Shown: piece after piece, positions 1 to 7,995 of the stretch
Position numbering within the stretch: position 1 is the first letter of the stretch
Layout: each line of letters begins with the position of its first letter
Made by a program: the position numbers and the translations under genes
From: Actinomadura opuntiae
GTDB lineage: Bacteria; Actinomycetota; Actinomycetes; Streptosporangiales; Streptosporangiaceae
Reading direction: 5' to 3'
Assembly: GCF_030283205.1 (NCBI RefSeq)
Contig: NZ_JASNWF010000031.1
Location: 1 to 64,000 of the forward strand
Length of the DNA stretch: 64,000 nucleotides
The notes under the pieces: generated by a model
Databases searched by the model: none
The model's input: only the letters and a program-made list of their open reading frames with translations
Told to the model about the DNA's origin: nothing

Positions 1-1
1 C

Positions 2-460
2 CAGGTCAACAACCCCGGATCCCTCCTGCACTGGACCCGCAAAATGATCGAGATCCGGCAACGCCACCCCGTCTTCGGCGTCGGCTCCTACGTCGAACTC
101 TCCGCCTCCAACCCCTCCGTCCTCGCCTTCACCCGCGAGATCGACGAGGTCGACGAGGCGCGCTGGGGCGGGATGGACACCGTGCTGTGCGTCGCGAACC
201 TGTCGCGGTTCCCGCAGCCGGTCGAGCTGGACATGCGGCGGTTCGAGGGCTACTCCCCCGTCGAGTGCATGGGCGGCGTGCAGTTCCCCGCCATCGGCGA
301 ACTGCCCTACCTGCTCACCCTCCCCGGCCACGGCTTCTACTGGTTCCAGCTCACGCCGCCGGACGAGGCGCCCGCCGACCCGCCCGCCGGCGCCGCACCG
401 GGCATCGCCGGGTTCGCCGACGGTGACGAGTCCGGGCGCGGCGTGGAGAGGGACGGCTGA
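2..460 (+). CDS. treS: Trehalose synthase (maltose alpha-D-glucosyltransferase), C-terminal fragment
   Basis: The 5' end is outside the window; about 152 residues remain. They are the end of the GH13 catalytic barrel (a stretch beginning QVNNPGSLLHWTRKMIEIR) followed by the C-terminal beta-sandwich, including the segment VLCVANLSRFPQPVELD. TreS interconverts maltose and trehalose in the cytoplasm and feeds the GlgE alpha-glucan pathway. The maltokinase gene follows 2 bp after the stop, the usual actinobacterial treS-mak order, which strongly supports the call. The last ~25 residues are a Pro/Ala/Gly-rich tail with no evident function. Assignment from fold signatures and context; the catalytic residues themselves lie upstream of the window. 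Confidence 0.9.
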   Translation, partial: QVNNPGSLLHWTRKMIEIRQRHPVFGVGSYVELSASNPSVLAFTREIDEVDEARWGGMDTVLCVANLSRFPQPVELDMRRFEGYSPVECMGGVQFPAIGELPYLLTLPGHGFYWFQLTPPDEAPADPPAGAAPGIAGFADGDESGRGVERDG

Positions 461-462
461 CG

Positions 463-1884
463 GTGCTGCCACCCGAGCACGTCCTCAGGCGGGATCTCGC
501 GGAGTGGCTGCCCCGGCAGCGCTGGTTCGGCGGCAAGGACAGCCCGATCGAAGAGCTGTCCATCGGCACCGCCACCGAGCTCCGGGCGGGCGACCCGGGC
601 CTGCACCACCTGGTCCTGGACGTCCGCCAGCACGGCGCGGCCGACCGGTACCAGGTCCTGCTCGGCGTCCGCCGCGACCTGCCGGACCGGCTCCGGTACG
701 CGCGGATCGGCGGGCCGCCGGACGGCGGGGCGAAGGTGCAGGTGTACGACGCCGCGCACGACCCGGACCTGACCCGCACGCTGCTGGAGCACCTGGCCGC
801 CGGCGCGTCGGTCGGCCCGCTGCGGTTCCGGCACGTGCCCGATGCCCGCATCCGGACGGACCTGACGAGCCTGCCCATCACGGCCGAGCAGAGCAACACC
901 TCGCTGCTGTTCGGCGACGACTACATCTGCAAGCTGTTCCGCAGGCTCAGCGACGGCGTCAACCTCGACCTGGAGGTCAACCTCGCGCTGACGCGGGCCG
1001 GCTGCGAGCACGTCCCGGCGGTGCACGGCTGGATCGAGCTGGAGGAGGCCGGCGGCGCCGGCGGGGAGCCGGTCACGCTCGGCCTGCTGTCGGACTACCT
1101 GCGCACCGGCGCGGACGGCTGGAGCCTGGCGATCGCCAGCGTCCGCGACTGGTTCGCGCACACCACGCGGCCCGAAGAGGACGTGTGGGCGGAGCTGGAC
1201 GCCAGCGCCGCCGGGGGCGACTTCGCCGCCGAGGCCGAGCGGCTCGGCGCCGCGACCGCGCAGGTGCACCGGTCGCTCGCCGAGGCGTTCGGGGTGACGG
1301 TCGTCCCGGCCGAGCAGATCCGTGCGCTGGCCGCGCGGATGAACGCCGAGCTCAACGGGACGTGCCGCGACGTGCCCGGCCTCGCGCCGCACGCCAAGGC
1401 GCTCACCGGCGCCTACATCGACCTGGCCGCGCAGGCCGGGCCGCTGCCGGTGCAGCGCGTGCACGGCGACTACCACCTCGGCCAGGTGCTGCGCTCGGAG
1501 TCGGGCTGGACGCTGCTGGACTTCGAGGGCGAGCCGGCCCGCACGCAGAGCGAGCGCCGCGCCCTGTCCCACCCGCTGCGCGACGTCGCCGGGATGCTGC
1601 GCTCGTTCGAGTACGCGGCGCGGTTCCTCATCACCCGGTCGGGGACGGTGCCGCTGGAGTCGGGCGGCCATCTGGAGACGCGGGCGCACGCGTGGGCGGC
1701 GCGCAACCGGGCCGCGTTCTGCCGCGGCTACGCGGCGGCGGGCGGGGCGGACCCGGCCGCGCACGCGGTGCTGCTGCGCGCATTCGAATTCGAGAAGGCG
1801 GTCTACGAGGTGCGCTACGAGGCGCGGAACCGGCCCGCATGGCTGCCGGTCCCGCTGAAATCGCTGGCCCATCTGACCGCTTGA
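463..1884 (+). CDS. mak: Maltokinase
   Basis: 473 aa, GTG start 2 bp after the treS stop, so translation is probably coupled; a GAGAGG run upstream can serve as ribosome binding site. The product phosphorylates maltose with ATP to maltose 1-phosphate, the GlgE substrate. Features seen: an N-terminal actinobacterial maltokinase segment (LPRQRWFGGKD), an ATP-lobe stretch (TSLLFGDDYICKLFRRL), the catalytic motif RVHGDYHLGQ and the metal-binding DFEGEP about 24 residues later, as in aminoglycoside-phosphotransferase-like kinases. The length is normal for the family. Together with TreS it converts trehalose into alpha-glucan precursor; glgE and glgB are not in the window. Confidence 0.95.
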   Translation: MLPPEHVLRRDLAEWLPRQRWFGGKDSPIEELSIGTATELRAGDPGLHHLVLDVRQHGAADRYQVLLGVRRDLPDRLRYARIGGPPDGGAKVQVYDAAHDPDLTRTLLEHLAAGASVGPLRFRHVPDARIRTDLTSLPITAEQSNTSLLFGDDYICKLFRRLSDGVNLDLEVNLALTRAGCEHVPAVHGWIELEEAGGAGGEPVTLGLLSDYLRTGADGWSLAIASVRDWFAHTTRPEEDVWAELDASAAGGDFAAEAERLGAATAQVHRSLAEAFGVTVVPAEQIRALAARMNAELNGTCRDVPGLAPHAKALTGAYIDLAAQAGPLPVQRVHGDYHLGQVLRSESGWTLLDFEGEPARTQSERRALSHPLRDVAGMLRSFEYAARFLITRSGTVPLESGGHLETRAHAWAARNRAAFCRGYAAAGGADPAAHAVLLRAFEFEKAVYEVRYEARNRPAWLPVPLKSLAHLTA

Positions 1885-2025
1885 TCAAAGACACCGAACG
1901 GCGGCCTCAATTCCGCTCCATGATCACGCAAAATCGTCCGGTTCTCCCCCATTCAAGCGCGATCACCGGGTACCCGAACTGTCGGCGGGATGATCAACCG
2001 ACGAGGGAAAACGGAGAGCGCGAGA

Positions 2026-3081
2026 ATGTGCATCGCACGCCACTCACATCGGGACGGCGCAGATCGCCGCGCACGCACCGGCCGGTCCGCGCACCATACC
2101 GGGCAGGCCGTCCGAAAACATCGGGCGATCGCCATCGCCGTCACCGCGACCGCCACCGGGTTCGCCCTGGCGGTCCCGATGGGGGCACCGGCGCTGGCCC
2201 AGCTGAACCCGACCGTGCTGAAGCGGCTCAACCTGGACGCGGCGACGCTCAGCCAGGTCAAGGCCTACGACCGGTACCGCACCAAGGTGGCCGAGCAGCG
2301 CACCGACGCCCGGCGGGCGCTGGCGTTCGCGCGCGGGCAGATCGGCAAGCCGTACCGGTGGGGCGCGACCGGGCCGTCCAGCTACGACTGCTCGGGGCTG
2401 GCCATGGCCGCCTGGCGCCAGGCGGGCGTGAAACTGCCGCGGGTCACCTATTCGCAGTACCGGACGGTCGAGCGGAAGGTGGGCCTGGGCGATCTCAAGC
2501 CCGGCGATCTGGTCTTCTTCCACGGCCGAAGTCACGTCGGCATCTATGTCGGCAACGGCCGGTTCGTGCACGCGCCGCACACCGGCACGCGGGTGCGGAT
2601 CGACAAGCTGGGCGGCGCCCGAAAACGGCAGTTCGCCGGCGCGGTGCGACCCGGGGCGCCGGCGAAGCGGACGTTCTCGCCGTCCATCCGCGAACTCGTG
2701 GACAAAATAGACAAAATGGCCGCACAGGGCCGCGAGACGCAGCGCAAGCCGCCTGATAAGCAGCGGACCCCCCATCTTCCGCCGCCCAACGACATGCCAG
2801 CAGGCCACCAGAAGAAGCCCCCGTCCCGCACCCCCGCCCATTCCGCGGCCCAGGCACCGCGAAGCGACCACCCGTCGATCCACAAGAAGCCTGCCAGACC
2901 GGACAGAGAGCCGGCCCCGCGGCCGAGGCACGTGAAGCCCGCCGCGAAGCACCCGCACCACGCCACGGACGCACCGCACGGGCACGCCGGGCAGAGCCCC
3001 CGGCACGACTCCGACTGGCGGTCCTGGACACCGTTCGGGCACCCCGGGACCATGAAGGCGCCCGGCCACATTCCCGGCTGA
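2026..3081 (+). CDS. Secreted NlpC/P60 peptidoglycan endopeptidase with basic Pro/His-rich tail
   Basis: 351 aa from the ATG preceded by GGAG at 9-nt spacing; an in-frame ATG at 1990 would add 12 residues and has a weaker site. A basic N-terminus and hydrophobic segment (residues ~33-58, ending APALA) form a signal peptide. The NlpC/P60 domain spans ~95-215 and has the triad Cys122 (YDCSGL), His170 (SHVGIYVG) and His182 (VHAPHTG). NlpC/P60 enzymes cut peptide stems in peptidoglycan, so a cell-wall remodelling role outside the membrane is expected. Residues ~220-351 are low-complexity Lys/Pro/His-rich, possibly a wall- or polyanion-binding tail. It stands alone between mak and an aldo/keto reductase. 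Confidence 0.9.
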   Translation: MCIARHSHRDGADRRARTGRSAHHTGQAVRKHRAIAIAVTATATGFALAVPMGAPALAQLNPTVLKRLNLDAATLSQVKAYDRYRTKVAEQRTDARRALAFARGQIGKPYRWGATGPSSYDCSGLAMAAWRQAGVKLPRVTYSQYRTVERKVGLGDLKPGDLVFFHGRSHVGIYVGNGRFVHAPHTGTRVRIDKLGGARKRQFAGAVRPGAPAKRTFSPSIRELVDKIDKMAAQGRETQRKPPDKQRTPHLPPPNDMPAGHQKKPPSRTPAHSAAQAPRSDHPSIHKKPARPDREPAPRPRHVKPAAKHPHHATDAPHGHAGQSPRHDSDWRSWTPFGHPGTMKAPGHIPG

Positions 3082-3160
3082 ATCCAGCCACTCCACATCA
3101 CGTCTCAACCGGCACCCACCCGGGCGCCGTCACCGATGCCGTCGTGACGCCGCCCGTGTA

Positions 3161-3194
3161 CGCCGCCATGGACGTCCGGACGTCCATGGCGGCG
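3161..3194. repeat. 34-bp perfect palindrome
   Basis: Two 17-nt arms (left arm CGCCGCCATGGACGTCC) meet with no spacer; every base pairs. The centre contains GGACGTCC twice in direct succession. It lies 80 bp after the NlpC/P60 stop and 18 bp before the -35 of the next gene. It could be a dimeric regulator site or, as RNA, a terminator hairpin without a U-tract. No family is recognised. Confidence 0.85.
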
Positions 3195-3211
3195 AGTCGC
3201 CCGGCCCCGGC

Positions 3212-3242
3212 TTGACCTGGAGCACACTCCAGCTGCTTGGCT
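3212..3242 (+). promoter_or_regulatory. MerR-family-type promoter/operator for the aldo/keto reductase
   Basis: A -35 TTGACC (3212-3217) is followed by the inverted repeat CTGGAG-CACA-CTCCAG (3217-3232) inside a 19-nt spacer and a weak -10 TTGGCT (3237-3242). A long 19-nt spacer filled by a dyad is the hallmark of MerR-activated promoters. The predicted transcription start falls at or just before the ATG at 3251, so the mRNA would be leaderless, which agrees with the absence of a Shine-Dalgarno sequence. No MerR gene is nearby, so the regulator is unknown. Confidence 0.7.
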
Positions 3243-3250
3243 GGATCACC

Positions 3251-4246
3251 ATGGAGTACACGCAGCTCGGCCGCACCGGCCTGAAGGTCAGCCGCCTCGT
3301 CCTCGGCACGATGAACTTCGGCCCGTTCACCGAGGAGGCGGACGGCCACGCCATCATGGACGCCGCGCTCGACGCGGGCGTCAACTTCTTCGACACCGCC
3401 AACGTCTACGGGTGGGGCAGGAACAAGGGCCGCACCGAGGAGATCATCGGCAGCTGGTTCGCCCAGGGCGGCGGCCGCCGCGAGAAGACCGTCCTGGCGA
3501 CGAAGGTCTACGGCGACATGGGCTCGGAGGACGACCCGTGGCCCAACCAGGGCAGGCTGTCGGCGCTGAACATCCGCCAGGCCTGCGAGGCGTCGCTGAA
3601 GCGGCTCGGCACCGACCACATCGACCTTTACCAGTTCCACCACATCGACCGGTCGACACCGTGGGACGAGATCTGGCAGGCGATCGACGTCCTCGTCCAG
3701 CAGGGCAAGGTGCTGTACGCGGGATCGTCGAACTTCCCCGGCTGGGGCATCGCGCAGGCGAACGAGTCGGCCGCGCGGCGCGGCTCGCTCGGCCTGGTCA
3801 GCGAGCAGTGCCTATACAACCTGGTCGAGCGGCGCGCGGAGATGGAGGTGATCCCCGCGGCCGAGGTGTACGGCCTCGGCGTCATCCCGTGGTCGCCGCT
3901 GCACGGCGGCGTGCTCGGCGGCGTCCTGCGCAAGGAGAGCGAGGGCGGCACGTCCCGGTCCCGGTCGGGCCGCGCGGCGCAGATGCTGTCCGACCCGGCG
4001 GAGCGGGCGAAGATCCAGGCGTACGAGGACCTGTGCGACAAGCACGGCATCGCCCCCGGCGACGCCGGCCTCGCCTGGCTGCTGACCCGCCCCGGCGTGA
4101 CTGGCCCGATCGTCGGCCCGCGCGTCCGCGAGCAGCTCGACTCCGCGCTGCGCGCCGTCGAGCTGGAGCTCTCCGAGGAGTTCCTGAGCGCCCTCGAGGA
4201 GATCTTCCCCGGCCCCGGCCCGGCTCCGGAGGCGTTCGCCTGGTGA
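3251..4246 (+). CDS. Aldo/keto reductase
   Basis: 331 aa, starting METQ-like at MEYTQLGRTGLKVSRLVLG. The product is an NADPH-dependent (alpha/beta)8-barrel oxidoreductase of the AKR superfamily, close to the YghZ/AKR12-type reductases in sequence style. Catalytic residues seen: Asp and Tyr in FFDTANVYG, Lys in LATKVYG and His in YQFHHID. The cofactor region near the C-terminus is GPIVGPRVREQL. The start is chosen because the AKR fold begins here and because the upstream MerR-type promoter predicts a leaderless message at this ATG. The substrate cannot be deduced. Confidence 0.92.
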   Translation: MEYTQLGRTGLKVSRLVLGTMNFGPFTEEADGHAIMDAALDAGVNFFDTANVYGWGRNKGRTEEIIGSWFAQGGGRREKTVLATKVYGDMGSEDDPWPNQGRLSALNIRQACEASLKRLGTDHIDLYQFHHIDRSTPWDEIWQAIDVLVQQGKVLYAGSSNFPGWGIAQANESAARRGSLGLVSEQCLYNLVERRAEMEVIPAAEVYGLGVIPWSPLHGGVLGGVLRKESEGGTSRSRSGRAAQMLSDPAERAKIQAYEDLCDKHGIAPGDAGLAWLLTRPGVTGPIVGPRVREQLDSALRAVELELSEEFLSALEEIFPGPGPAPEAFAW

Positions 4247-4250
4247 CCCG

Positions 4251-4272
4251 TCCGGGCTCGCAGCCGCCCGGA
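4251..4272 (+). terminator. Possible terminator of the aldo/keto reductase gene
   Basis: Inverted repeat TCCGGGC / GCCCGGA, 7-bp stem with 8-nt loop, starting 4 bp after the stop codon at 4246. No U-tract, as is common in high-GC actinobacteria. Confidence 0.5.
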
Positions 4273-4361
4273 TGATGCGAACGATCACCACGGAGCGGCG
4301 CAGCGGTATACCGTTCCAATCGAGACAGATCCCCCTTCACTGCGCAGATGCGGAGCGGGCC

Positions 4362-5210
4362 GTGACCGACGACCAGCCCTCGATCGCCGACATCCCGAAC
4401 GACGTGCCGACCTCGGCGCGGGCCTACGGATGGCTGCTCGGCGGCAAGGACAACTACGAGGTCGACCGGCAGTTCATCCGGGGCCAGTTGGAGCACCATC
4501 CGGCCGGGCTGGACATCACCCGGCAGAACCGGCTGTTCCTGTACCGGGCCGTCCGGTACCTGACGGCCGAGGCGGGGATCCGGCAGTTCATCGACATGGG
4601 CTGCGGCCTGCCGACCGACGCCAACGTGCACCAGGTGGCCCGGCAGTTCGCGCCGGACGCCCGCGTCGTCTACGTCGACATCGACCCGATCGTGCTCGCG
4701 CACGGGCGCGCGCTGCTGGCCGGCGACGAGCGCACCACGGTCATCACCGCGGACATGCGCGACCAGGACGCGGTCCTCGAGCACGAGGACGTCAGGCGGC
4801 TCATCGACTTCGCCGAGCCGGTGGCGACGCTGTTCCTGTCCGTCGGGCACCACCTGCCCGACGCCGACGACCCGAAGGCGGTCCTGCACGCCGTCATGGA
4901 CCGCGCCGTGCCCGGCAGCCACCTGACGTTCTCGCAGGTGGCGTGCGACGACCCGGTGCGCAGCGCGGAGATGACCGAGCAGGTCACCAGCGCCGGGATC
5001 CCGTGGCAGACCCGTACGCCCGCCGAGATCGACGCGCTCCTGGCGGACTTCGAGCCGGTGGAACCGGGACTGTGCAACCTGGTCGACTGGCGCCCGATGG
5101 ATCTGCAGCCGCCGCTCGCGCCCGTCCCGGAGGAGCTGCGCCGGTACGAGGGCGCCTCCAAGCAGGACACCGGCATCTACGAGTACGGCGGCGTCCTGCG
5201 CAAGCGCTGA
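4362..5210 (+). CDS. SAM-dependent methyltransferase, Methyltransf_19 (DUF574) family
   Basis: 282 aa. GTG start with GGAG at 6-nt spacing; an upstream extension to 4272 has no such site and adds a non-conserved leader. Family hallmarks: SARAYGWLLGGKDNYEVDR at the N-terminus, the SAM-binding FIDMGCGLPT, YVDIDPIVLAHGRALL, and the C-terminal IYEYGGVLRK. These enzymes are abundant in Streptomyces and Actinomadura relatives, and their substrates are mostly unknown. A paralogue with the same layout lies at 62146-62937. The gene appears monocistronic and is followed by a strong hairpin. Confidence 0.9.
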   Translation: MTDDQPSIADIPNDVPTSARAYGWLLGGKDNYEVDRQFIRGQLEHHPAGLDITRQNRLFLYRAVRYLTAEAGIRQFIDMGCGLPTDANVHQVARQFAPDARVVYVDIDPIVLAHGRALLAGDERTTVITADMRDQDAVLEHEDVRRLIDFAEPVATLFLSVGHHLPDADDPKAVLHAVMDRAVPGSHLTFSQVACDDPVRSAEMTEQVTSAGIPWQTRTPAEIDALLADFEPVEPGLCNLVDWRPMDLQPPLAPVPEELRRYEGASKQDTGIYEYGGVLRKR

Positions 5211-5231
5211 CCTCCCCGAACCGTCCGACCA

Positions 5232-5264
5232 CGCCCCCGTAGGCCACAGCGGCCTGCGGGGGCG
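5232..5264 (+). terminator. Strong hairpin terminator after the methyltransferase
   Basis: 14-bp stem with a single G-U pair (left arm CGCCCCCGTAGGCC), 5-nt loop ACAGC. It sits 21 bp after the stop and separates the methyltransferase from the zinc transport operon. Confidence 0.75.
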
Positions 5265-5336
5265 ACGCATTTCCCGGCGCCGCCGCGCCCTCCTCCCGGC
5301 ATGGGACGCATCCGGACACGTCGTGCTAAGTTGCAC

Positions 5337-5351
5337 TGAAAACCGTTTTCA
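5337..5351 (+). promoter_or_regulatory. Zur box (zinc-responsive operator)
   Basis: TGAAAACCGTTTTCA is a perfect 7-1-7 palindrome (TGAAAAC / GTTTTCA). It matches the actinobacterial Zur operator pattern TGAAAATNATTTTCA and lies 16 bp before the start of the znuA-like gene. It predicts repression of the three-gene transporter under zinc sufficiency. The zur gene itself is not in the window. Confidence 0.85.
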
Positions 5352-5367
5352 TTTTCAGGAGCGTCCG

Positions 5368-6285
5368 ATGCCCTCTCTCCCCCTGCGCGCCCTCGGCGCC
5401 GCCGCCGCGGCCCTGCCCGCGCTGGCGCTCGCCGCCTGCGGTTCCCCGTCGGAGGCCGAGCCGGCCGGGTCGTCCGGCGGCACCGTGGCGGTCGTCGCCT
5501 CGACCAACGTCTACGGCGACATCGCGCGGACGATCGGCGGCGGCAAGGTGCGCGTCACCTCCTTCATCAGCGACCCCGCGCAGGACCCGCACTCCTACGA
5601 GGCCGGGACGCGCAACCGCCTCGCCCTGAGCCGGGCCGGGGTCGTGATCGAGAACGGCGGCGGCTACGACGACTTCATGGGCACGCTGCTGAAGGCGTCG
5701 GGGTCGAAAGCCGAAATCCTCGACGCGGTGCGCATCTCGGGGCGGACGGCGCCCAAGGGCGGCGAGCTGAACGAGCACGTGTGGTACGACCTGCCGTCCA
5801 TGGCGCTGCTGGCCGACCGGCTGTCGGCCGCGCTCGCGAAGGCCGATCCCGCCGGCGCAGGCGCGTTCACCGCGAACGCCGCCACGTTCAAGGCCAAGCT
5901 CAAGGATCTGGAAGGCAGGGTCGCGGCGCTCAAGGCGGCGCATTCCGGCGAGGGCGTCGCCATCACCGAACCCGTCCCGCTCTACCTGCTGGAGGCGGCC
6001 GGGTTGCGCAACGCGACGCCGGAGGCGTTCAGCGAGGCCATCGAGGAGGGCGACGACGTCGCGCCGCGCACGATGCGCGAGACGCTCGGGCTGTTCAGCG
6101 GCAAGAAGGTGAAGGCGCTGGTCTACAACGCGCAGACCAGCGGCCCGCAGACCGAGCAGGTCGAGAAGGCGGCGAAGGACGGCGGCGTCGCGGTCGTCCC
6201 CGTCACCGAGACCCTGCCGTCCGGTCAGGACTACCTCTCCTGGATGGACGGCACCATCGCCGCGCTCGGGAAGGCGCTGTCGTGA
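5368..6285 (+). CDS. znuA: Zinc ABC transporter substrate-binding lipoprotein
   Basis: 305 aa. ATG preceded by AGGAG at 6 nt. The signal peptide ends in a lipobox (LALAAC, Cys24), so it is a lipoprotein outside the membrane. It belongs to the cluster A-I/TroA metal-binding family: His75 in DPHSYEAG and His137 in NEHVWYD are predicted zinc ligands, and later stretches ITEPVPLYLLEAAG and LVYNAQTSGPQTEQ complete the fold. The His-rich loop of proteobacterial ZnuA is missing, as in actinobacterial AztC-like proteins. It is the first gene of a Zur-box operon; the stop overlaps the next start (GTGA). Zinc is favoured over manganese because of the operator. Confidence 0.93.
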   Translation: MPSLPLRALGAAAAALPALALAACGSPSEAEPAGSSGGTVAVVASTNVYGDIARTIGGGKVRVTSFISDPAQDPHSYEAGTRNRLALSRAGVVIENGGGYDDFMGTLLKASGSKAEILDAVRISGRTAPKGGELNEHVWYDLPSMALLADRLSAALAKADPAGAGAFTANAATFKAKLKDLEGRVAALKAAHSGEGVAITEPVPLYLLEAAGLRNATPEAFSEAIEEGDDVAPRTMRETLGLFSGKKVKALVYNAQTSGPQTEQVEKAAKDGGVAVVPVTETLPSGQDYLSWMDGTIAALGKALS

Positions 6286-6944
6286 TCGCGATGCGCGGCG
6301 GGGCCCTGCGCTACGGCGAGCGGACGGTGTGGAGCGGCCTCGACCTCGACGTGGCGGCCGGCGAGTTCGTCGTCGTCCTCGGCTCCAACGGGTCGGGGAA
6401 GACGAGCCTGCTGAAGGTGCTGCTCGGGCTGCGGCGGCTGTCGGCCGGGACGGTGACGGTCGGCGGGCGCCCGCCGCGCCGGGGCGGCGACCTCATCGGC
6501 TACGTCCCGCAGCACCGCAGCGTCCCCCCGCACACCCCGCTGCGGGCCCGCGACCTGGTCCGGCTCGGCGTCGACGGGCACCGCTGGGGGCCGGGACTCC
6601 CCCGCCCGCACGCGCGGCGCCGCGTCGAGGAGGTGCTGCGCGACGTCGGCGCGGAGGCGTTCGCGGACGTCCCCCTCGAACTGCTGTCGGGCGGCGAGTT
6701 GCAGCGCGTGCGGGTCGCGCAGGCGCTCGCGTCCGGCCCGCGCGTGCTGCTGTGCGACGAGCCGCTGGCCTCGCTGGACGCCGAGCACCAGCGGATCGTC
6801 AGCGAGCTGGTCGACCGGCACCGCCGCGCCCACCGCACCGCCGTCGTGTTCGTCACCCACGAGGTCGAGCCGGTGCTGCCGCTGGCCGACCGCGTCCTGC
6901 ACATGCCGGGGGAACCGGGCCGGGAGGCGCGCGATGTGGCATGA
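6282..6944 (+). CDS. znuC: Zinc ABC transporter ATP-binding protein
   Basis: 220 aa. GTG start overlaps the znuA stop by 4 bp; an ATG at 6291 is a possible alternative. All ABC motifs are present in order: Walker A GSNGSGKT, Q-loop in GYVPQHR, signature LSGGELQRVRVAQAL, Walker B VLLCDEP, D-loop ASLDAEH and H-loop VFVTHE. As cytoplasmic ATPase it powers uptake through the adjacent permease. The reading frame stays open far upstream, but the fold begins here. Its 3' end overlaps the permease gene by 11 bp, so all three proteins are made from one coupled message. Confidence 0.95.
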   Translation: MIAMRGGALRYGERTVWSGLDLDVAAGEFVVVLGSNGSGKTSLLKVLLGLRRLSAGTVTVGGRPPRRGGDLIGYVPQHRSVPPHTPLRARDLVRLGVDGHRWGPGLPRPHARRRVEEVLRDVGAEAFADVPLELLSGGELQRVRVAQALASGPRVLLCDEPLASLDAEHQRIVSELVDRHRRAHRTAVVFVTHEVEPVLPLADRVLHMPGEPGREARDVA

Positions 6945-7815
6945 GATCGTCAACTTCGACGACTACGGCGCGCTGCTCGGGCTGGTCCGCAACTCGCTGA
7001 TCGCGGGCGCGGTGCTCGGGCTGGTCGGCGGGCTCGCCGGGACGTTCGTCGTGATGCGCGACCTGGCGTTCGCGGTGCACGGCATCAGCGAACTGTCGTT
7101 CGCGGGCGCGGCCGCCGCGCTGCTGCTGGGCGCCGGCGTCGCGGGCGGCTCGGTCGCGGGCGCGCTGGTGGCCGCCGCGCTCATCGGCGCGCTCGGCACC
7201 CGGGCGCGCGACCGCGGCTCGGTCATCGGGGTGCTGATGCCGTTCGGGCTGGGCCTCGGCGTGCTGTTCCTGTCGCTGTACAAGGGCCGCGCCGCCAACA
7301 AGTTCGGCCTGCTCACCGGGCAGATCGTCGCGATCGACACGCCCCGGCTGTCGTGGCTGCTCGCGACGTCGGCGGTCGTGCTGGTGTGCCTGGCGGTCCT
7401 GTGGCGGCCGCTGGCGTTCGCGAGCCTGGACCCGGACGTGGCGGCGGCGCGCGGCGTCCCGGTGCGCGCGCTGTCACCGGTGTTCATGCTCGTCCTCGGC
7501 CTGGCCGTCGCGGTGTCCGTGCAGATCGTCGGGGCGCTGCTGGTGCTGGCGCTGATCTGCACGCCGGCCGCGGCGGCGGTGCGGGTGACCGCGTCGCCGG
7601 TGCTGGTCCCGGTGGTCAGCACCGTGCTCGCGACCGTGTCGGTGGTCGGCGGCATCCTGCTGTCGCTCGGCGCCGGCGTCCCGATCAGCCCGTACGTCAC
7701 CACGATCTCGTTCGTGCTGTACGGGGCGTGCCGCGCGGCCGGCGCCGTCCGGGCCCGGCACGGCTGGACGGCCCGGCGCCATCCGGCGCGGCGGTACGAC
7801 ACCGTCTCCACATGA
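6934..7815 (+). CDS. znuB: Zinc ABC transporter permease
   Basis: 293 aa, highly hydrophobic, about 8-9 membrane segments; ABC-3 family of metal permeases. Characteristic stretches are FVVMRDLAFAVHGISELSFAGAA near the N-terminus and SLDPDVAAARGVPVRALS in the cytoplasmic loop that contacts the ATPase. It starts inside the ATPase gene and ends the Zur-controlled operon; a 10-bp GC hairpin follows 10 bp after the stop. Substrate assignment rests on the Zur box and the binding protein. Confidence 0.94.
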   Translation: MWHEIVNFDDYGALLGLVRNSLIAGAVLGLVGGLAGTFVVMRDLAFAVHGISELSFAGAAAALLLGAGVAGGSVAGALVAAALIGALGTRARDRGSVIGVLMPFGLGLGVLFLSLYKGRAANKFGLLTGQIVAIDTPRLSWLLATSAVVLVCLAVLWRPLAFASLDPDVAAARGVPVRALSPVFMLVLGLAVAVSVQIVGALLVLALICTPAAAAVRVTASPVLVPVVSTVLATVSVVGGILLSLGAGVPISPYVTTISFVLYGACRAAGAVRARHGWTARRHPARRYDTVST

Positions 7816-7825
7816 TCTCTTGACG

Positions 7826-7852
7826 CCCGCCCGGCACTGGCGGCCGGGCGGG
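7826..7852 (+). terminator. Terminator of the zinc transport operon
   Basis: Perfect 10-bp stem (CCCGCCCGGC / GCCGGGCGGG) with a 7-nt loop, 10 bp after the znuB stop. Confidence 0.75.
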
Positions 7853-7995
7853 CCCGGACCCCCCGTCGCCGTATCGGATATTCCGGATCCCTGTTCGCCG
7901 GGACGTTGCGATTCGCTTACCCGCCGATGGGCATCGCCGCAGGTCGGCAGGGCATCAGCACTCTGCGAGTGCAGGGCGACAGGGAAGGGGACGCG

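Noticed and set aside
1885..2025. Possible ydaO (cyclic di-AMP) riboswitch before the NlpC/P60 gene
   Set aside because: The context is right and ACCCGAACTGTC-like bases occur, but the conserved core segments (AGCTAACC-type and the GGGGAACC-type 5' element) are not in order, and the leader is short.
7958..7972. CIRCE-like element upstream of mreB
   Set aside because: GCACTC and GAGTGC match the CIRCE arms, but the spacer is 3 nt instead of 9, so HrcA control is unlikely.
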